Assembly: GCA_022360315.1 (NCBI GenBank)
Contig: JAKSDA010000610.1
Coordinates: forward strand, 1 to 52,973
From: Pseudomonadota bacterium
GTDB lineage: Bacteria; Myxococcota_A; Polyangia; Haliangiales; Haliangiaceae
Direction of reading: 5' to 3'
DNA: 52,973 nt
In this document: piece after piece, positions 27,081 to 36,022 of the stretch
How the letters are laid out: every line of letters starts with the position of its first letter
Position numbering within the stretch: position 1 is the stretch's first letter
Program-made: the position numbers and the translations under genes
Notes under the pieces: generated by a model
Seen by the model: the letters and a program-made list of their open reading frames with translations, nothing else
Database searches by the model: none
What the model was told of the DNA's origin: nothing

Positions 27081-27791
27081 ATGAACCAGCTTCGCGTTGG
27101 CGATGTCATCTCGCGCAGCGTTTCGATCTTGTTGGCGAATTTCTTCTCGTTCATGCTCCTCACCGGGCTCGTCTACATTCCGATCATCTTCATGGCCGTG
27201 GACGTTGCCAGTGGAGGCGTCGATCAGGCCCACGCAATGCACTACATCGTGGGCGGGGGATTCCTGTCCACGGTGCTCCACTTACTTGCGTCTGCGGCAG
27301 TGCTCTACGGTGTGCTGCAAGAAATGCGCGGCAAACACGCCAGCGCGGGTGCATGCATCGAGATTGGCTTCAAGCGGTTGCTGCCCGTGCTCTGCGTCAG
27401 CGTTCTGACGACACTGGCGGTTTTCCTTGGCGTCATTCTGTTCATTATTCCGGGCATCATTCTATATACGATGTTTTGTGTCGCAGTGCCTGTTGCGGTG
27501 GTCGAGCAGCCGGGCATCGTCGAGTCGTTGACCCGCAGCAAGGAGCTCACCGATGGCCATAAAGGGTCCATCTTTGCCATCAGTATGGTACTCGTTCTGA
27601 TCGCGTTCAGTATCAGTCTTGTCACTGGTTTTCTGCGGGTCGCACTGGGCTCGGGTGGTTTGATCATCGACATCATCGCCAATGTGTTGATCGGCGCACT
27701 GAGCGCAGTGGTCATGGTTGTCATCTACCACGATCTGCGTGCATTCAAGGAGGGCGTTGGCGCCCACGACCTGGTTCGCGAGATCGAGTGA
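27081..27791 (+). CDS. Multi-pass membrane protein, GPDPase-membrane-domain-like
   Basis: 236 residues with about five or six hydrophobic segments. It has the pattern of the glycerophosphodiester phosphodiesterase membrane domain and relatives: IPGIILYTMFCVAVPVAVVE followed by RSKELTDGHKG, in which a hydrophobic helix precedes a conserved R-S-x-x-L-T-x-G. The family's function is unknown. The start at 27081 has GGAG upstream; the frame extends to 26853 through the repeats but that part is Arg/Ser-rich and unlikely to be protein. Confidence 0.75.
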   Translation: MNQLRVGDVISRSVSILLANFFSFMLLTGLVYIPIIFMAVDVASGGVDQAHAMHYIVGGGFLSTVLHLLASAAVLYGVLQEMRGKHASAGACIEIGFKRLLPVLCVSVLTTLAVFLGVILFIIPGIILYTMFCVAVPVAVVEQPGIVESLTRSKELTDGHKGSIFAISMVLVLIAFSISLVTGFLRVALGSGGLIIDIIANVLIGALSAVVMVVIYHDLRAFKEGVGAHDLVREIE

Positions 27792-27796
27792 GAGTT

Positions 27797-27873
27797 CGGG
27801 GACGGTCTAAGCTTGTAAGCTTAGAGGTCAAATCCTACATTGTCGCCAAAGTCAAAAGCGTACAGCGTCCCCG
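27797..27873 (+). promoter_or_regulatory. Nested inverted repeats in the thrC leader
   Basis: TCTAAGCTT (27806-27814) and AAGCTTAGA (27817-27825) form a perfect 9-bp palindrome around GT. An outer pair, CGGGGACG (27797-27804) and CGTCCCCG (27866-27873), encloses it. The outer left arm starts five bases after the previous stop and the right arm ends 24 bases before thrC. It could be a terminator, a DNA-binding site or an RNA leader for thrC. Confidence 0.45.
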
Positions 27874-27897
27874 CCAGGATTCCGCTAGGATTGCGCC

Positions 27898-29226
27898 ATG
27901 GAATATCGAGCTGTCTTTCGATGCATTGCCGAGTGCGAGGGTGATCTACCGCTTGACTCGGCGGTTTATCGCTGTCCCCAGTGCGGCGATCTATTGGACG
28001 TGGTACACGATATCCAGGCGCTCAAACGCCGTTCGGCGGCGGCGTGGATGAAGCTATTCGACAGCCGCGTCGGTACCACCAACTGGCCTTATGGGTCGGG
28101 TGTGTGGGGTAAAAAGGAGTGGGTTGCTCCCCATGTGCGCGACGATAACGTGGTCTCGCTCTTCGAGGGAAATACCAATCTGATGTGGGCACAGCGTTAC
28201 GGTGAAAGCCTCGGTATTCCCGACCTGTGGATCAAGCAGTGTGGCAATTCGCACAGCGGCTCGTTCAAAGATCTCGGCATGACGGTGCTGGTTTCGACGG
28301 TCAAGCAGATGATCACCGATGGATCGAATATCTCGGCCATTGCCTGCGCGTCCACGGGTGATACGTCGGCATCGCTCGCAGCCTACGCAGCTGCGGCCGG
28401 CATCAAGGCGGTGGTGATCTTGCCGCGCGGCAAGATTTCCACGGCACAGCTGGTGCAACCGCTGGCCAACGGAGCTCTGGTTCTGGCGGTTGATTCCGAT
28501 TTTGACGGCTGTATGCGCCTGGTTACCGAGCTGGCCGAGAGGGAAGGGGTCTATCTGGCCAACTCGATGAACTCGTTGCGTCTGGAGGGACAAAAGACAG
28601 TGGCGCTGGAGATCATGCAGCAGTCCGACTGGCAGGTCCCCGACTGGGTCATCATCCCGGGCGGCAACCTGGGCAATGTGTCAGCGCTCGGTGCTGGCTT
28701 TCAAATGATGCTCGACCTCGGCCTGGCCAGCAGCAGGCCGCGCATTTGCGTGGCTCAGGCCGAACGAGCCAATCCGCTGTACACCAGCTACCAGAAGCAG
28801 TTTCGCGAATTCGAGCCGGTTCGCGCTCGAACCACGCTGGCTTCGGCCATTCAGATCGGCAACCCGGTGAGCTACAAAAAAGCCGTGCGTGCGATCAGAG
28901 AATTCGACGGTGTGGTCGAGCAGGCCAGCGAAGAGGAACTGGCCAATGCGGCAGGCCGCGCCGATCTCGCCGGTCTGTTCTGCTGCCCGCACACCGGGGT
29001 GGCCCTGGCCGCCCTGGAAAAGCTATCCGAGCGCGGCGAGATCACCCGAGAACACCGCGTCGTGGTCATCTCCACTGCCAATGGGCTCAAATTCAGCGAA
29101 TTCAAAACTCACTATCACGAGGGCATCCTCGACGGCGTGCCCACTCCCAAATACCGCAATACTCCAGTCGATCTGCCCGAGAACTACGACCAGGTGCGAG
29201 ACGCCGTCCTCGGCGCTCTGTCGTGA
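27898..29226 (+). CDS. thrC: Threonine synthase
   Basis: 442 residues. An N-terminal zinc-ribbon-like segment (RCIAECEG, then CPQCG) precedes the PLP-enzyme fold. The PLP lysine is K124 in SGSFKDLG; SSAS-type phosphate-binding residues are replaced by STGDTSAS, as in threonine synthases, and GGNLGN binds the cofactor phosphate. It converts O-phosphohomoserine to threonine in the cytoplasm. TAGGA lies eight bases before the ATG. No hom or thrB gene is adjacent. Confidence 0.9.
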   Translation: MEYRAVFRCIAECEGDLPLDSAVYRCPQCGDLLDVVHDIQALKRRSAAAWMKLFDSRVGTTNWPYGSGVWGKKEWVAPHVRDDNVVSLFEGNTNLMWAQRYGESLGIPDLWIKQCGNSHSGSFKDLGMTVLVSTVKQMITDGSNISAIACASTGDTSASLAAYAAAAGIKAVVILPRGKISTAQLVQPLANGALVLAVDSDFDGCMRLVTELAEREGVYLANSMNSLRLEGQKTVALEIMQQSDWQVPDWVIIPGGNLGNVSALGAGFQMMLDLGLASSRPRICVAQAERANPLYTSYQKQFREFEPVRARTTLASAIQIGNPVSYKKAVRAIREFDGVVEQASEEELANAAGRADLAGLFCCPHTGVALAALEKLSERGEITREHRVVVISTANGLKFSEFKTHYHEGILDGVPTPKYRNTPVDLPENYDQVRDAVLGALS

Positions 29227-29316
29227 TCGCTGTGACGAGTCGCACTGTTTGCCGGACTGGCCAGCTACATACGCTCGCGTCGGAAAGATCCAACGTCCAC
29301 AGTCAATGTGTTCTGT

Positions 29317-30132
29317 TTAGACCACGCCTTCGACGCGCTGTTTGTACAGTCGCAGGATATCGGCTGCAGTTTCCTCGATGGCCTTGTTGGTCACGTCGAT
29401 GACCGGCCAGTTGGGATGTTTGCGGAAGATTTCGCGCGAATAACCGATCTCTTTTTCGATGTGCTGGCGGGTGCCATAGCTCGCATCTGCCGGCATGCCC
29501 AGATGCTTGAGTCGCTGCTGGCGGATGCGGACCAGGTTGTCGGGTTGAATGACCAGGCCGTAGACCCGGTTGTCGGCCACTTGTTCGAGTTGCTCAGGTG
29601 GATCGACGCCCATGACCAGCGGCACATTGGCGACCTTGAGGCCGCGCTGGGCCAGATACGTGGACAGCGGGGTCTTGGACGTACGCGACACTCCGACCAG
29701 AACCAGATCGGCCTTGGGCAAATTGCGCGGTTCGGCGCCGTCGTCGTTCTTGACCGCAAAATCGACCGCCTCCATGCGGCGGAAATAATCGGCGTCGAGC
29801 GCGTGCAAAAGGCCGGGTACGCCCGAGGGCTGGGTGCCGAGAAAGCTGGCCAGCTTGCCGATGAGCGCGCCGATCAGATCGACCGCCTCGACATTGTGGC
29901 GATCGATCAGAGTGAGCAGCACGTCGCGCTCCTCGGGGTTGACGACGGTGAACACGACCAGCGCGCGCAATTCGGCAGCGCGCTCGATGAGCTGCTCGAC
30001 CTCGGTCTCGAGACGCACGCGTGAATAGGTCCGGATGTTGACCGGCGTGTCCTTGAACTGAAGGGTCGCGGCCCGAACCATACGCTCGGCAGTCTCACCG
30101 GTAGCGTCGCTGATGATCATGATGGTCTTCAT
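29317..30132 (-). CDS. PEP synthase/PPDK regulatory protein (DUF299)
   Basis: 271 residues, the usual family length. The N-terminus IMIISDATGETAE and the GVSRTSKTPLS P-loop-like motif define the DUF299 bifunctional kinase/phosphorylase. These enzymes use ADP to phosphorylate, and phosphate to dephosphorylate, the active-site threonine of pyruvate phosphate dikinase or PEP synthase, thereby switching it off and on. The target gene is not in the window. It lies 12 bp after the radical SAM gene in the same direction and may be cotranscribed. Converges on thrC. Confidence 0.9.
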   Translation of the reverse strand: MKTIMIISDATGETAERMVRAATLQFKDTPVNIRTYSRVRLETEVEQLIERAAELRALVVFTVVNPEERDVLLTLIDRHNVEAVDLIGALIGKLASFLGTQPSGVPGLLHALDADYFRRMEAVDFAVKNDDGAEPRNLPKADLVLVGVSRTSKTPLSTYLAQRGLKVANVPLVMGVDPPEQLEQVADNRVYGLVIQPDNLVRIRQQRLKHLGMPADASYGTRQHIEKEIGYSREIFRKHPNWPVIDVTNKAIEETAADILRLYKQRVEGVV

Positions 30133-30144
30133 GCCCCGAGGAGT

Positions 30145-31536
30145 CTACATCACAACCGGCAATCGATTGCGAGCCCGCACAGCCCCATATCGCTGTTCGG
30201 CGTTCTGGCCCCGCTGCGCGGTCCAGTCGACAACCCGTGGGCATTCGGGGTCGGGCAGATTCCCGTCGCCGAGTACGTGGCCAGATACCACATTGCATCC
30301 GCCCCGGCACATCTCGTGATAAGTACAGCTCGCACACGGTTCGGCTGCCTGGCGCCAGTTGCGAAACCGGGCAAAGGCGTCCTTGCCGGGCCAATAACGG
30401 GCCAGTTGGTCGACAGTCGGACGGTCCGGAGGCGGCGGCGCAAAACTGCAGGCGGTGACCAGCCCGGATGCCCTGGCTCCGATCAAGAAGTCGCCACCAA
30501 TACAGCCATACACCGCCAGGGAAGCCAGAAAATCCGGATCGGGCCGATGGTGTACGACCATGGGCGTGTACGAGCAATCGACCCGAACTCGAATCCGCTG
30601 GCGCCGGGCCGCGCGCAGAATCTCGGGCAAAAAACGACGGTGCTGGGCGTCGGTGCATGTCGTCGAGGAAAAAGCGTGCGCGCCACGGCCGGCCGGCTTG
30701 AAGCGCAACAACTCGACCTCGTTGAGTCGGCATCTTCGCGCATAGGCGAACAGATCGCCGAGCTGATCGAAGTTGTGGCGGGTAACGACCACGTTGATGC
30801 CGATCTCTGCCTTGCGGGCACGTAGCGCCCGGATGGCTCGGTCAGCCCGGGCAAAGCCGTCGAATCCTCGGACCCTGGCATAGGTCGAGCCCAACCCGTC
30901 CAGGGACACGTTGATCTGGCCAAACCGATGAACTGTGGCCAGCAGGTTGTCGAGCCCGGTGAGCCCGCTGGTGGTGAGATTCGGAATGAGACCGCGCTCG
31001 CGCGCGTGCGCCGCAACCTCGCCGAGCCAGGGTAGTACGGCGCTCTCACCACCACCGAGTGCGAGGTGAAAGACGCCCATGGCGGCAAGCTCGTCAATGG
31101 CCCGCTTCCACTGTTCGAGCCCCCATTCGCCGGCTGCGCCGCGCGAGGTCGCCGCGGTGTAACAACCCCGACAGCCGGCGTCACAGCGGTTGGTCAGCTG
31201 CAAATGCGCTTCGAGCGGCGCGGTCAATACCGAGCGGCCAACCCGACCGTCGTCGTCGACATCGCGCCACACTGTCGGGTCTGGACCCGGCGCGAGCCCG
31301 AGGCGTCGCGCGCGCTTGCGGTCGACAAAGACCAGCGCGCGCGGTCGGATGAGCTGGATAATGGCACCGAACGGCTCGAGTCTGGCAGCATTCGGGAAAA
31401 CGCGTTTGCCCGACAGTGCGCGCGACCCGGCGAGAGTCCGCCGGAGCGCTTCGCCCAAGAATCCATCACCTCCAACCAGTCGAGCGAGCTCAGTCGCTGC
31501 CTGGCGCAGTGGCTTTATCAACTGGAGACGCTTCAT
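30145..31536 (-). CDS. Radical SAM/SPASM domain protein
   Basis: 463 residues from the ATG at 31536. The radical SAM cluster is C118-x3-C122-x2-C125 in NRCDAGCRGC, with GGGES later for SAM binding. The C-terminal SPASM region has CASCTYHEMCRGGC and a further Cys, enough for an auxiliary [4Fe-4S] cluster. SPASM proteins mostly modify peptides or enzymes. The N-terminal 110 residues are a poorly conserved extension. The small ORF upstream overlaps it by 47 bases (62 if a GTG at 31551 is used), suggesting coupled translation. The substrate is not identified. Confidence 0.85.
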   Translation of the reverse strand: MKRLQLIKPLRQAATELARLVGGDGFLGEALRRTLAGSRALSGKRVFPNAARLEPFGAIIQLIRPRALVFVDRKRARRLGLAPGPDPTVWRDVDDDGRVGRSVLTAPLEAHLQLTNRCDAGCRGCYTAATSRGAAGEWGLEQWKRAIDELAAMGVFHLALGGGESAVLPWLGEVAAHARERGLIPNLTTSGLTGLDNLLATVHRFGQINVSLDGLGSTYARVRGFDGFARADRAIRALRARKAEIGINVVVTRHNFDQLGDLFAYARRCRLNEVELLRFKPAGRGAHAFSSTTCTDAQHRRFLPEILRAARRQRIRVRVDCSYTPMVVHHRPDPDFLASLAVYGCIGGDFLIGARASGLVTACSFAPPPPDRPTVDQLARYWPGKDAFARFRNWRQAAEPCASCTYHEMCRGGCNVVSGHVLGDGNLPDPECPRVVDWTAQRGQNAEQRYGAVRARNRLPVVM

Positions 31537-31831
31537 CGGCCAGAGCAACACCGCGTTTGGACTCTGAGAGTGGCGAGTTGTCCGGTGAACTCGCCGCCAC
31601 GAGATCGCCGGGATCGCTGTCGGCAGGCGCGGCTACCGGCCGGCGCCAGCGGAGAAGCGCAGACACAACTGGTGTGGCCAACGCCAGCGATGCAGCGCCA
31701 AACAAAAGGAAGGTGACATCCACTCCGAGACTGGACGAGTTGGGATTGAGCCCCCATTTGACCGCCAGAATCCGGCCGCGCCGCCGGCGCCAGCAGGCCA
31801 GGACCAGTCTCGCACCGAACATGGAATCCAC
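31490..31831 (-). CDS. Small membrane protein overlapping the radical SAM gene
   Basis: 113 residues, not recognised. It starts basic (CWRRRRGR), has WGLNPNSSSLGVD followed by one strong hydrophobic helix (VTFLLFGAASLALATPVVSALL), and ends in an acidic, Ser/Ala/Pro-rich tail. The 3' end overlaps the radical SAM gene by 47 or more bases in another frame, the arrangement expected for a functionally linked pair. It may be a substrate, an anchor or unrelated. The long opposite frame at 31416-31877 has no visible family pattern. Confidence 0.5.
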   Translation of the reverse strand: MDSMFGARLVLACWRRRRGRILAVKWGLNPNSSSLGVDVTFLLFGAASLALATPVVSALLRWRRPVAAPADSDPGDLVAASSPDNSPLSESKRGVALADEASPVDKATAPGSD

Positions 31832-31975
31832 TATACCTCTGGACTCGCCCCGACTACCAGCGCTGAGGTGGCACTAAACAGAAGCGAATTCGTCGTGGAT
31901 CGCACAAGGCGCTTCGCTGGCATTTGTAGACTGATGATGTGGCTGTTCATGGGGCTCTGAGCACTGTGAGCGGGC

Positions 31976-32836
31976 TCAGAAGCGAAACAGAATTGGACTG
32001 GCAGAATTGGACGTCGAGCTGGCGGCGTTGGAACCGGACGATGAGATATCGATGATGATGATGGCGCTGACACCGACCACGGCCCAGAACCACCACTGTT
32101 TGTAGGCGGGCTTGGATTGTTTTTTGCCTTGATCACCAAAGTTCTCGTGGGTGGTCGCGGCTGGCTGTTGGGCCGACGAGCGGCGCGGTATGCGAGCTGC
32201 ACGTTGATCGCGGACGGCCGCCACATCGATCGACGCGGCGCGGTCGAGTTGAGGATCCCCTGTGCTCGGCTGTTGCACCGGGGCTCGGCGCAATTCTTGG
32301 GCCCTTCTGGCATCGTCGGCTCGCCTGGCTTCCTCGGCTCGCCTGGCTTCCTCGGCCCGCCTGGCTTCCTCGGCCCGCCTGGCTTCCTCGGCTCGCTTGG
32401 CTTCTTCAGCCCGGCGCGCTTGTTCGGCCAGACGCTCTTCTTCAGCCCGGCGGGTTTCCCGGGACAGCTCGGTCTCGAGGAGAGTGATTTTTGCCGCCAC
32501 CGTATCCCGGTTTCTCGCGCTGGGCAGACGCTGCAGATAGGACCGATAATGCTGCAGCGCTTGCTCGCGTTGGCCCAGTTGCTCGTAGGCCAAACCGATG
32601 TTGAAGTCGAGAAGGGGAGACGGGGACAGCCGGTCTGCCTCGGCAAACTCTCGAATGGCATCGCGATAATCACCCGCAGAGAAAAGCTCCTTGCCCTTGA
32701 TATAGTGCTCGCGGGCCCGCTCGCGCGGCGTTTGAGGCTGAGCCACGCTGGCCGCAAGAGGCGCAGCCAGAACGATGAGCGCCGCGAACCACGCGATCAA
32801 AAGGCGAATAGAACTTCTGTTTTGCCAGGTAGTCAT
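31976..32836 (-). CDS. TPR protein with charged helical repeat and C-terminal membrane anchor
   Basis: 286 residues. A signal peptide ends near residue 32 (AASVAQ). Residues 38-110 form about two TPR units (YIKGKELFSAGDYRDAI, NIGLAYEQLGQREQAL). Residues 128-185 are an uninterrupted AEEARR-type hexapeptide repeat encoded by 18-bp units, likely a long charged helix. A membrane segment (WWFWAVVGVSAIIIID) lies near 248-263. This plan is common in myxobacterial envelope proteins near Ser/Thr kinases; it may be cotranscribed with the kinase gene upstream. The overlapping Pro/Lys-rich frame on the same strand is a shadow of the repeat. Confidence 0.8.
   Translation of the reverse strand: MTTWQNRSSIRLLIAWFAALIVLAAPLAASVAQPQTPRERAREHYIKGKELFSAGDYRDAIREFAEADRLSPSPLLDFNIGLAYEQLGQREQALQHYRSYLQRLPSARNRDTVAAKITLLETELSRETRRAEEERLAEQARRAEEAKRAEEARRAEEARRAEEARRAEEARRADDARRAQELRRAPVQQPSTGDPQLDRAASIDVAAVRDQRAARIPRRSSAQQPAATTHENFGDQGKKQSKPAYKQWWFWAVVGVSAIIIIDISSSGSNAASSTSNSASPILFRF
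32311..32430 (-). repeat. 18-bp tandem repeat encoding AEEARR units
   Basis: About six units of an 18-bp sequence based on CTCGGCTCGCCTGGCTTC (plus strand) run here with few changes, giving the hexapeptide repeat of the TPR protein. Unit gain or loss would keep the frame. Confidence 0.75.
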
Positions 32837-32938
32837 CAGGTTGAGTTTCCGATCATACAGTCTGGTTTGCAGTGATCACGTCCGCTCCATCTGGCATTTT
32901 GACCTGCGATCGAACCGGAGTAATCTGGGTCGCGAGCG

Positions 32939-34942
32939 CTACTCGAGCCCCATGTTGAGAGTGCCGGTCCCCTTGTCTTCTTTGTCTTTGTCTTTGTCTT
33001 TGTCTTTGTCTTTGTCTTTGTCTTTGTCTTTGTCTGGATTCTGATTGGACCCCGGGTTCTGCTCGTCAGTCGGGTCGCTGGTCGTCGAGTCGTCCGGGTC
33101 GGGACGAATGGTTCTGGGGCGTTTGGACAATTTTACCGGTACGACCTTTTGGCTCCCATCGATTTCGATCGAGACATCGCGATAGCGCTGCTTGCTGATC
33201 GTGAATGTTTTGGCTGCGCCGGGGATGACTTTGACTCTGAGCGGAGTGGTGCCCAAAAACACGCCCTCATCATCCTTGACCACAGCTTTTTTCGGGCGTG
33301 ATTTGATTGTCACTACCCTGGGCTTGTCCGCGGGCGTCTGGATCACCGTGGTGTTGTCGGGATCGATCGAGGGTGTGACCTGGTTGCTATTCGGCGTGGT
33401 GTCGCCGGGGGGGCTGGAATGATCCTCAGTGCTGGGGTTGGCGTTGTCGGCGCCCGGCCTGTTGGCCGTCTGTCCCGTGTTCTGATCTGGAGCGTGGTTG
33501 CCGCCCGGATCGACCGGGTTCTTCTGGCCGGAATTGCTATCCGGATCGCTCGTGTCGGGATTGCCCTGGTCGCCGGATGTCTCGCTGTTGCCCGCAATGG
33601 AACCCGACAGCCCGGCGGTCGGGCCTGATGGGGGATTGTCAGCCGGTATGAGTACAAAGCCGGCCGTGCCAGCAACGACTACGATCACGGCGATGATGGC
33701 CGCGATGAGCCCAAACCTACCCTGTTTGGGAACCACGACCGACGACGCCCCGACTGTGTTGTAGCCGGCGCTGTGCGGGGCAGATTGCATCGGCCCAGTG
33801 CCCGCGTGCTGCTGGAGGATCGGCATCGACCCGCTGGGACTGACCGGCGCCACGGGGCCAGACGAGGACGGAGATGGGGGCCGGGTCGCCACTCCTGCCG
33901 AGTGAGAAGACGAGTATCTCTGCGCTGGAATGGCTCCCGAGGGCTTCGGGACGTGCACTGCCATATACCCGCTCATTCCGGGCCCGACCAGTTTTCTGTG
34001 CAGGTCGATCAGAGCGGCGAGCAGCTCATCCATGGTCTGGTAGCGCTCGTCGGCATTTTTCCTCATCGCCCGCATGATGACGGGCTCGACCCCATCGGGC
34101 ACAGTGCGGCCGTAACTCGCTGCTCGTTGCGACGGCAGTTCAGGTTCGGAGGTTATGTGCTGGGTCAGAATGCCCATGAACGACTCGCCCCGGAACGGGA
34201 CCGAGCCGGCGAACATCTCGTACATGATGACGCCGATGGCGTAAATGTCGGCGCGGTGGTCGATACGCTGCCCCAACGCCTGCTCGGGAGACATGTAAAA
34301 CGGCGTCCCAAAAATCATGCCCGTCTTGGTCAGATTGTTGTCGCCGCCGGATCCGGACACCTTGGCGATGCCAAAGTCGAGCAGTTTGGGCACCTCGTTG
34401 CCGTCTGGCTCCGCAGTGATGAAGATGTTCTCCGGTTTCATGTCGCGGTGGACGATGCCCTTGGCGTGGGCAGCCGCGAGTCCGTGGCAGGATTTGATCA
34501 GAATGTCGATCGCGCGCCCGGCCGGCAAGGGCCCGTCTGCGAGCATCTCGTTGAGCGGCTTGCCGTCGAGCAACTCCATGCAGAAGTAGAAGCGCCCGTC
34601 GTCGAGTGTGCCCGCGTCTTCGTAGCGAATGATGTTCTGATGGCCGATTCTCGACGCCTCTTGCGCTTCCTGCTGGAATCGCCTCACAGCCTGTTCGTCG
34701 GACGAGACTTCGTTGCGGAGAAGCTTGAGCGCAACCTTCTTTTCAATGAGGACGTGCTTGGCCGCGTAGACCTCACCCATCCCCCCTTCGCCCAGCTTGG
34801 ACAAGATAGAGTAGCGCCCGTCGAGAATCTGCCCGATCATCGCGGTGTCGTCTGGTTCGACCCTATCTGTCGCAGCGCTAGATTCTGCGACAAGACCCTG
34901 ACTGGAAGACCCCTCACTCGGTGGTACGCGATCTGAATCCAT
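32939..34942 (-). CDS. Ser/Thr protein kinase, PknB-like, with Asp-Lys repeat tail
   Basis: 667 residues. Kinase motifs: GEGGMGEV (51-58), Lys73, HRDMKPEN (165-172), DFG (189-191) and the activation-loop GTPFYMSPEQ. A Ser/Pro linker leads to one membrane segment (AIIAVIVVVAGTAGFVLI, around 405-424), then a low-complexity Asn/Pro/Asp region, a PEGA-like domain (DEGVFLGTTPLRVKVIPG) and a C-terminal tail of nine Asp-Lys dipeptides. PEGA domains are usually extracytoplasmic and may contact the cell wall. All kinase residues needed for activity are present. Confidence 0.92.
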   Translation of the reverse strand: MDSDRVPPSEGSSSQGLVAESSAATDRVEPDDTAMIGQILDGRYSILSKLGEGGMGEVYAAKHVLIEKKVALKLLRNEVSSDEQAVRRFQQEAQEASRIGHQNIIRYEDAGTLDDGRFYFCMELLDGKPLNEMLADGPLPAGRAIDILIKSCHGLAAAHAKGIVHRDMKPENIFITAEPDGNEVPKLLDFGIAKVSGSGGDNNLTKTGMIFGTPFYMSPEQALGQRIDHRADIYAIGVIMYEMFAGSVPFRGESFMGILTQHITSEPELPSQRAASYGRTVPDGVEPVIMRAMRKNADERYQTMDELLAALIDLHRKLVGPGMSGYMAVHVPKPSGAIPAQRYSSSHSAGVATRPPSPSSSGPVAPVSPSGSMPILQQHAGTGPMQSAPHSAGYNTVGASSVVVPKQGRFGLIAAIIAVIVVVAGTAGFVLIPADNPPSGPTAGLSGSIAGNSETSGDQGNPDTSDPDSNSGQKNPVDPGGNHAPDQNTGQTANRPGADNANPSTEDHSSPPGDTTPNSNQVTPSIDPDNTTVIQTPADKPRVVTIKSRPKKAVVKDDEGVFLGTTPLRVKVIPGAAKTFTISKQRYRDVSIEIDGSQKVVPVKLSKRPRTIRPDPDDSTTSDPTDEQNPGSNQNPDKDKDKDKDKDKDKDKDKEDKGTGTLNMGLE
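32981..33034 (-). repeat. Hexanucleotide microsatellite, nine TTTGTC units
   Basis: Nine perfect TTTGTC copies (GACAAA on the coding strand) encode the Asp-Lys tail of the kinase. As the unit is six bases, slippage changes the tail by two residues without loss of frame. Confidence 0.95.
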
Positions 34943-35364
34943 GACGCCTCAAGTATGTAACGTTCCTGTCTGCTTGCACAAGAAGGCCGCGATCACGGAA
35001 CCCGGCAAAGTCTGGACACCTCGGAAAATTGGACAGACCTGCTACCGATATATCCCGACCAGCCGATCCTGCCGTAGAGCGGATCTTGTGTTGCACATAC
35101 AGTGACGTACGGTGGTTGATCGCGATGTATGCATCGCTTGTAAGAAAAATCACAGAATTGCCATCCCCGGCTGATCTTCCCCCGGGAATCATGCGAAATG
35201 AAGGGACTTCGCGCGATCGCGGTCGATATCGTGCCAATGTGCGGAGACGCTGCGGGCAAGCCGGCTGCCGAGGCCCGGGAAAAGTCGAAATTCCCCGTTC
35301 ATGTCCGACATTTTTGAGCGGACGCCGTATTTCACTCGCGCGGGACGACGAGTATTTTCGCGCC
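34943..35364. promoter_or_regulatory. Divergent intergenic region with one perfect hairpin
   Basis: 422 bp between the kinase and the next plus-strand gene. A frame open from 35029 covers much of it but has no domain-like sequence. GCGATG (35122-35127) and CATCGC (35132-35137) pair perfectly around TATG. Nothing else could be recognised. Confidence 0.3.
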
Positions 35365-36012
35365 ATGGCAGTAAGTGGCGTTGTCACGACCAAGACCGAT
35401 CGCGAAATGGAAGACCAGATGCTGGCTGTGGCCGACGATCCCGAACGGGTGGACGTCTTGGCCAAGGCGCGGCGCTTCAAGCGGACCTGGCTCGAGCTGG
35501 CCGAATCCCTCTCCGGGGTATACGAGCGAGAATCGTGGGTGCGCTGGGGATTTGATAGCTTCGAGGAGTACTGTCGCAAGGAGCTCCACATCAAGAAGGG
35601 CACCGTGGCCAAGCTCCTGGGCTCGTTCCGTTTTCTCAAAAGCACTGCCCCGACCGTACTCGATCGCTCGCTGCGCGAGCCGAGCGCGCCGGTGCCCAGT
35701 TTGCAGGCGGTTGATTTCATCGCCCGGGCGACCGAACGCGGCGCGGCTGATGAAGACACCATGGAGGAGATGAAACGCGCGGCGTTCGATGATGGTGCCG
35801 ATGGCGCGGTTTTATCCCGGCGTTTCAAAGAAGCTGCATTTCCGGTCGACGAAGGCGAGCGGCGCGAAAAGCTGCGCACTCAGCTGGTCAGCTCGGCGCG
35901 CCGCCTGGCGACGTTGATCGCCGAGCCCGATGCTCCGGTATCTCACGATATCGCCGTCACGGTCGAAGAATCGCTCGGCCAGCTTCTCGACGCTCTCGAC
36001 GCGGTCAACTGA
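35365..36012 (+). CDS. Conserved hypothetical helical protein
   Basis: 215 residues from the ATG at 35365. It is rich in Arg, Glu and Ala and predicted helical, with no signal peptide or membrane segment. The stretch WLELAESLSGVYERESW, GFDSFEEYCRKELHIKKGTV and a helix-turn-helix-like TVAKLLGSFRFL suggest a nucleic-acid-binding or scaffold role, but I know no function. The frame opens further upstream to 35029, but the Arg/Pro-rich sequence there looks non-coding. The BrkB gene starts 10 bp after its stop, so they are probably in one transcript. Confidence 0.7.
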   Translation: MAVSGVVTTKTDREMEDQMLAVADDPERVDVLAKARRFKRTWLELAESLSGVYERESWVRWGFDSFEEYCRKELHIKKGTVAKLLGSFRFLKSTAPTVLDRSLREPSAPVPSLQAVDFIARATERGAADEDTMEEMKRAAFDDGADGAVLSRRFKEAAFPVDEGERREKLRTQLVSSARRLATLIAEPDAPVSHDIAVTVEESLGQLLDALDAVN

Positions 36013-36022
36013 CGAGAAACCA

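Noticed and set aside
31831..32757. 308-codon Pro/Lys-rich frame (KPGGPRKPGG) overlapping the TPR gene
   Set aside because: It is the alternative frame of the 18-bp repeat; the TPR frame has a signal peptide and TPR motifs.
33773..34936. 387-codon open frame opposite the PknB-like kinase
   Set aside because: The kinase frame has all catalytic motifs; this one is its antisense shadow.
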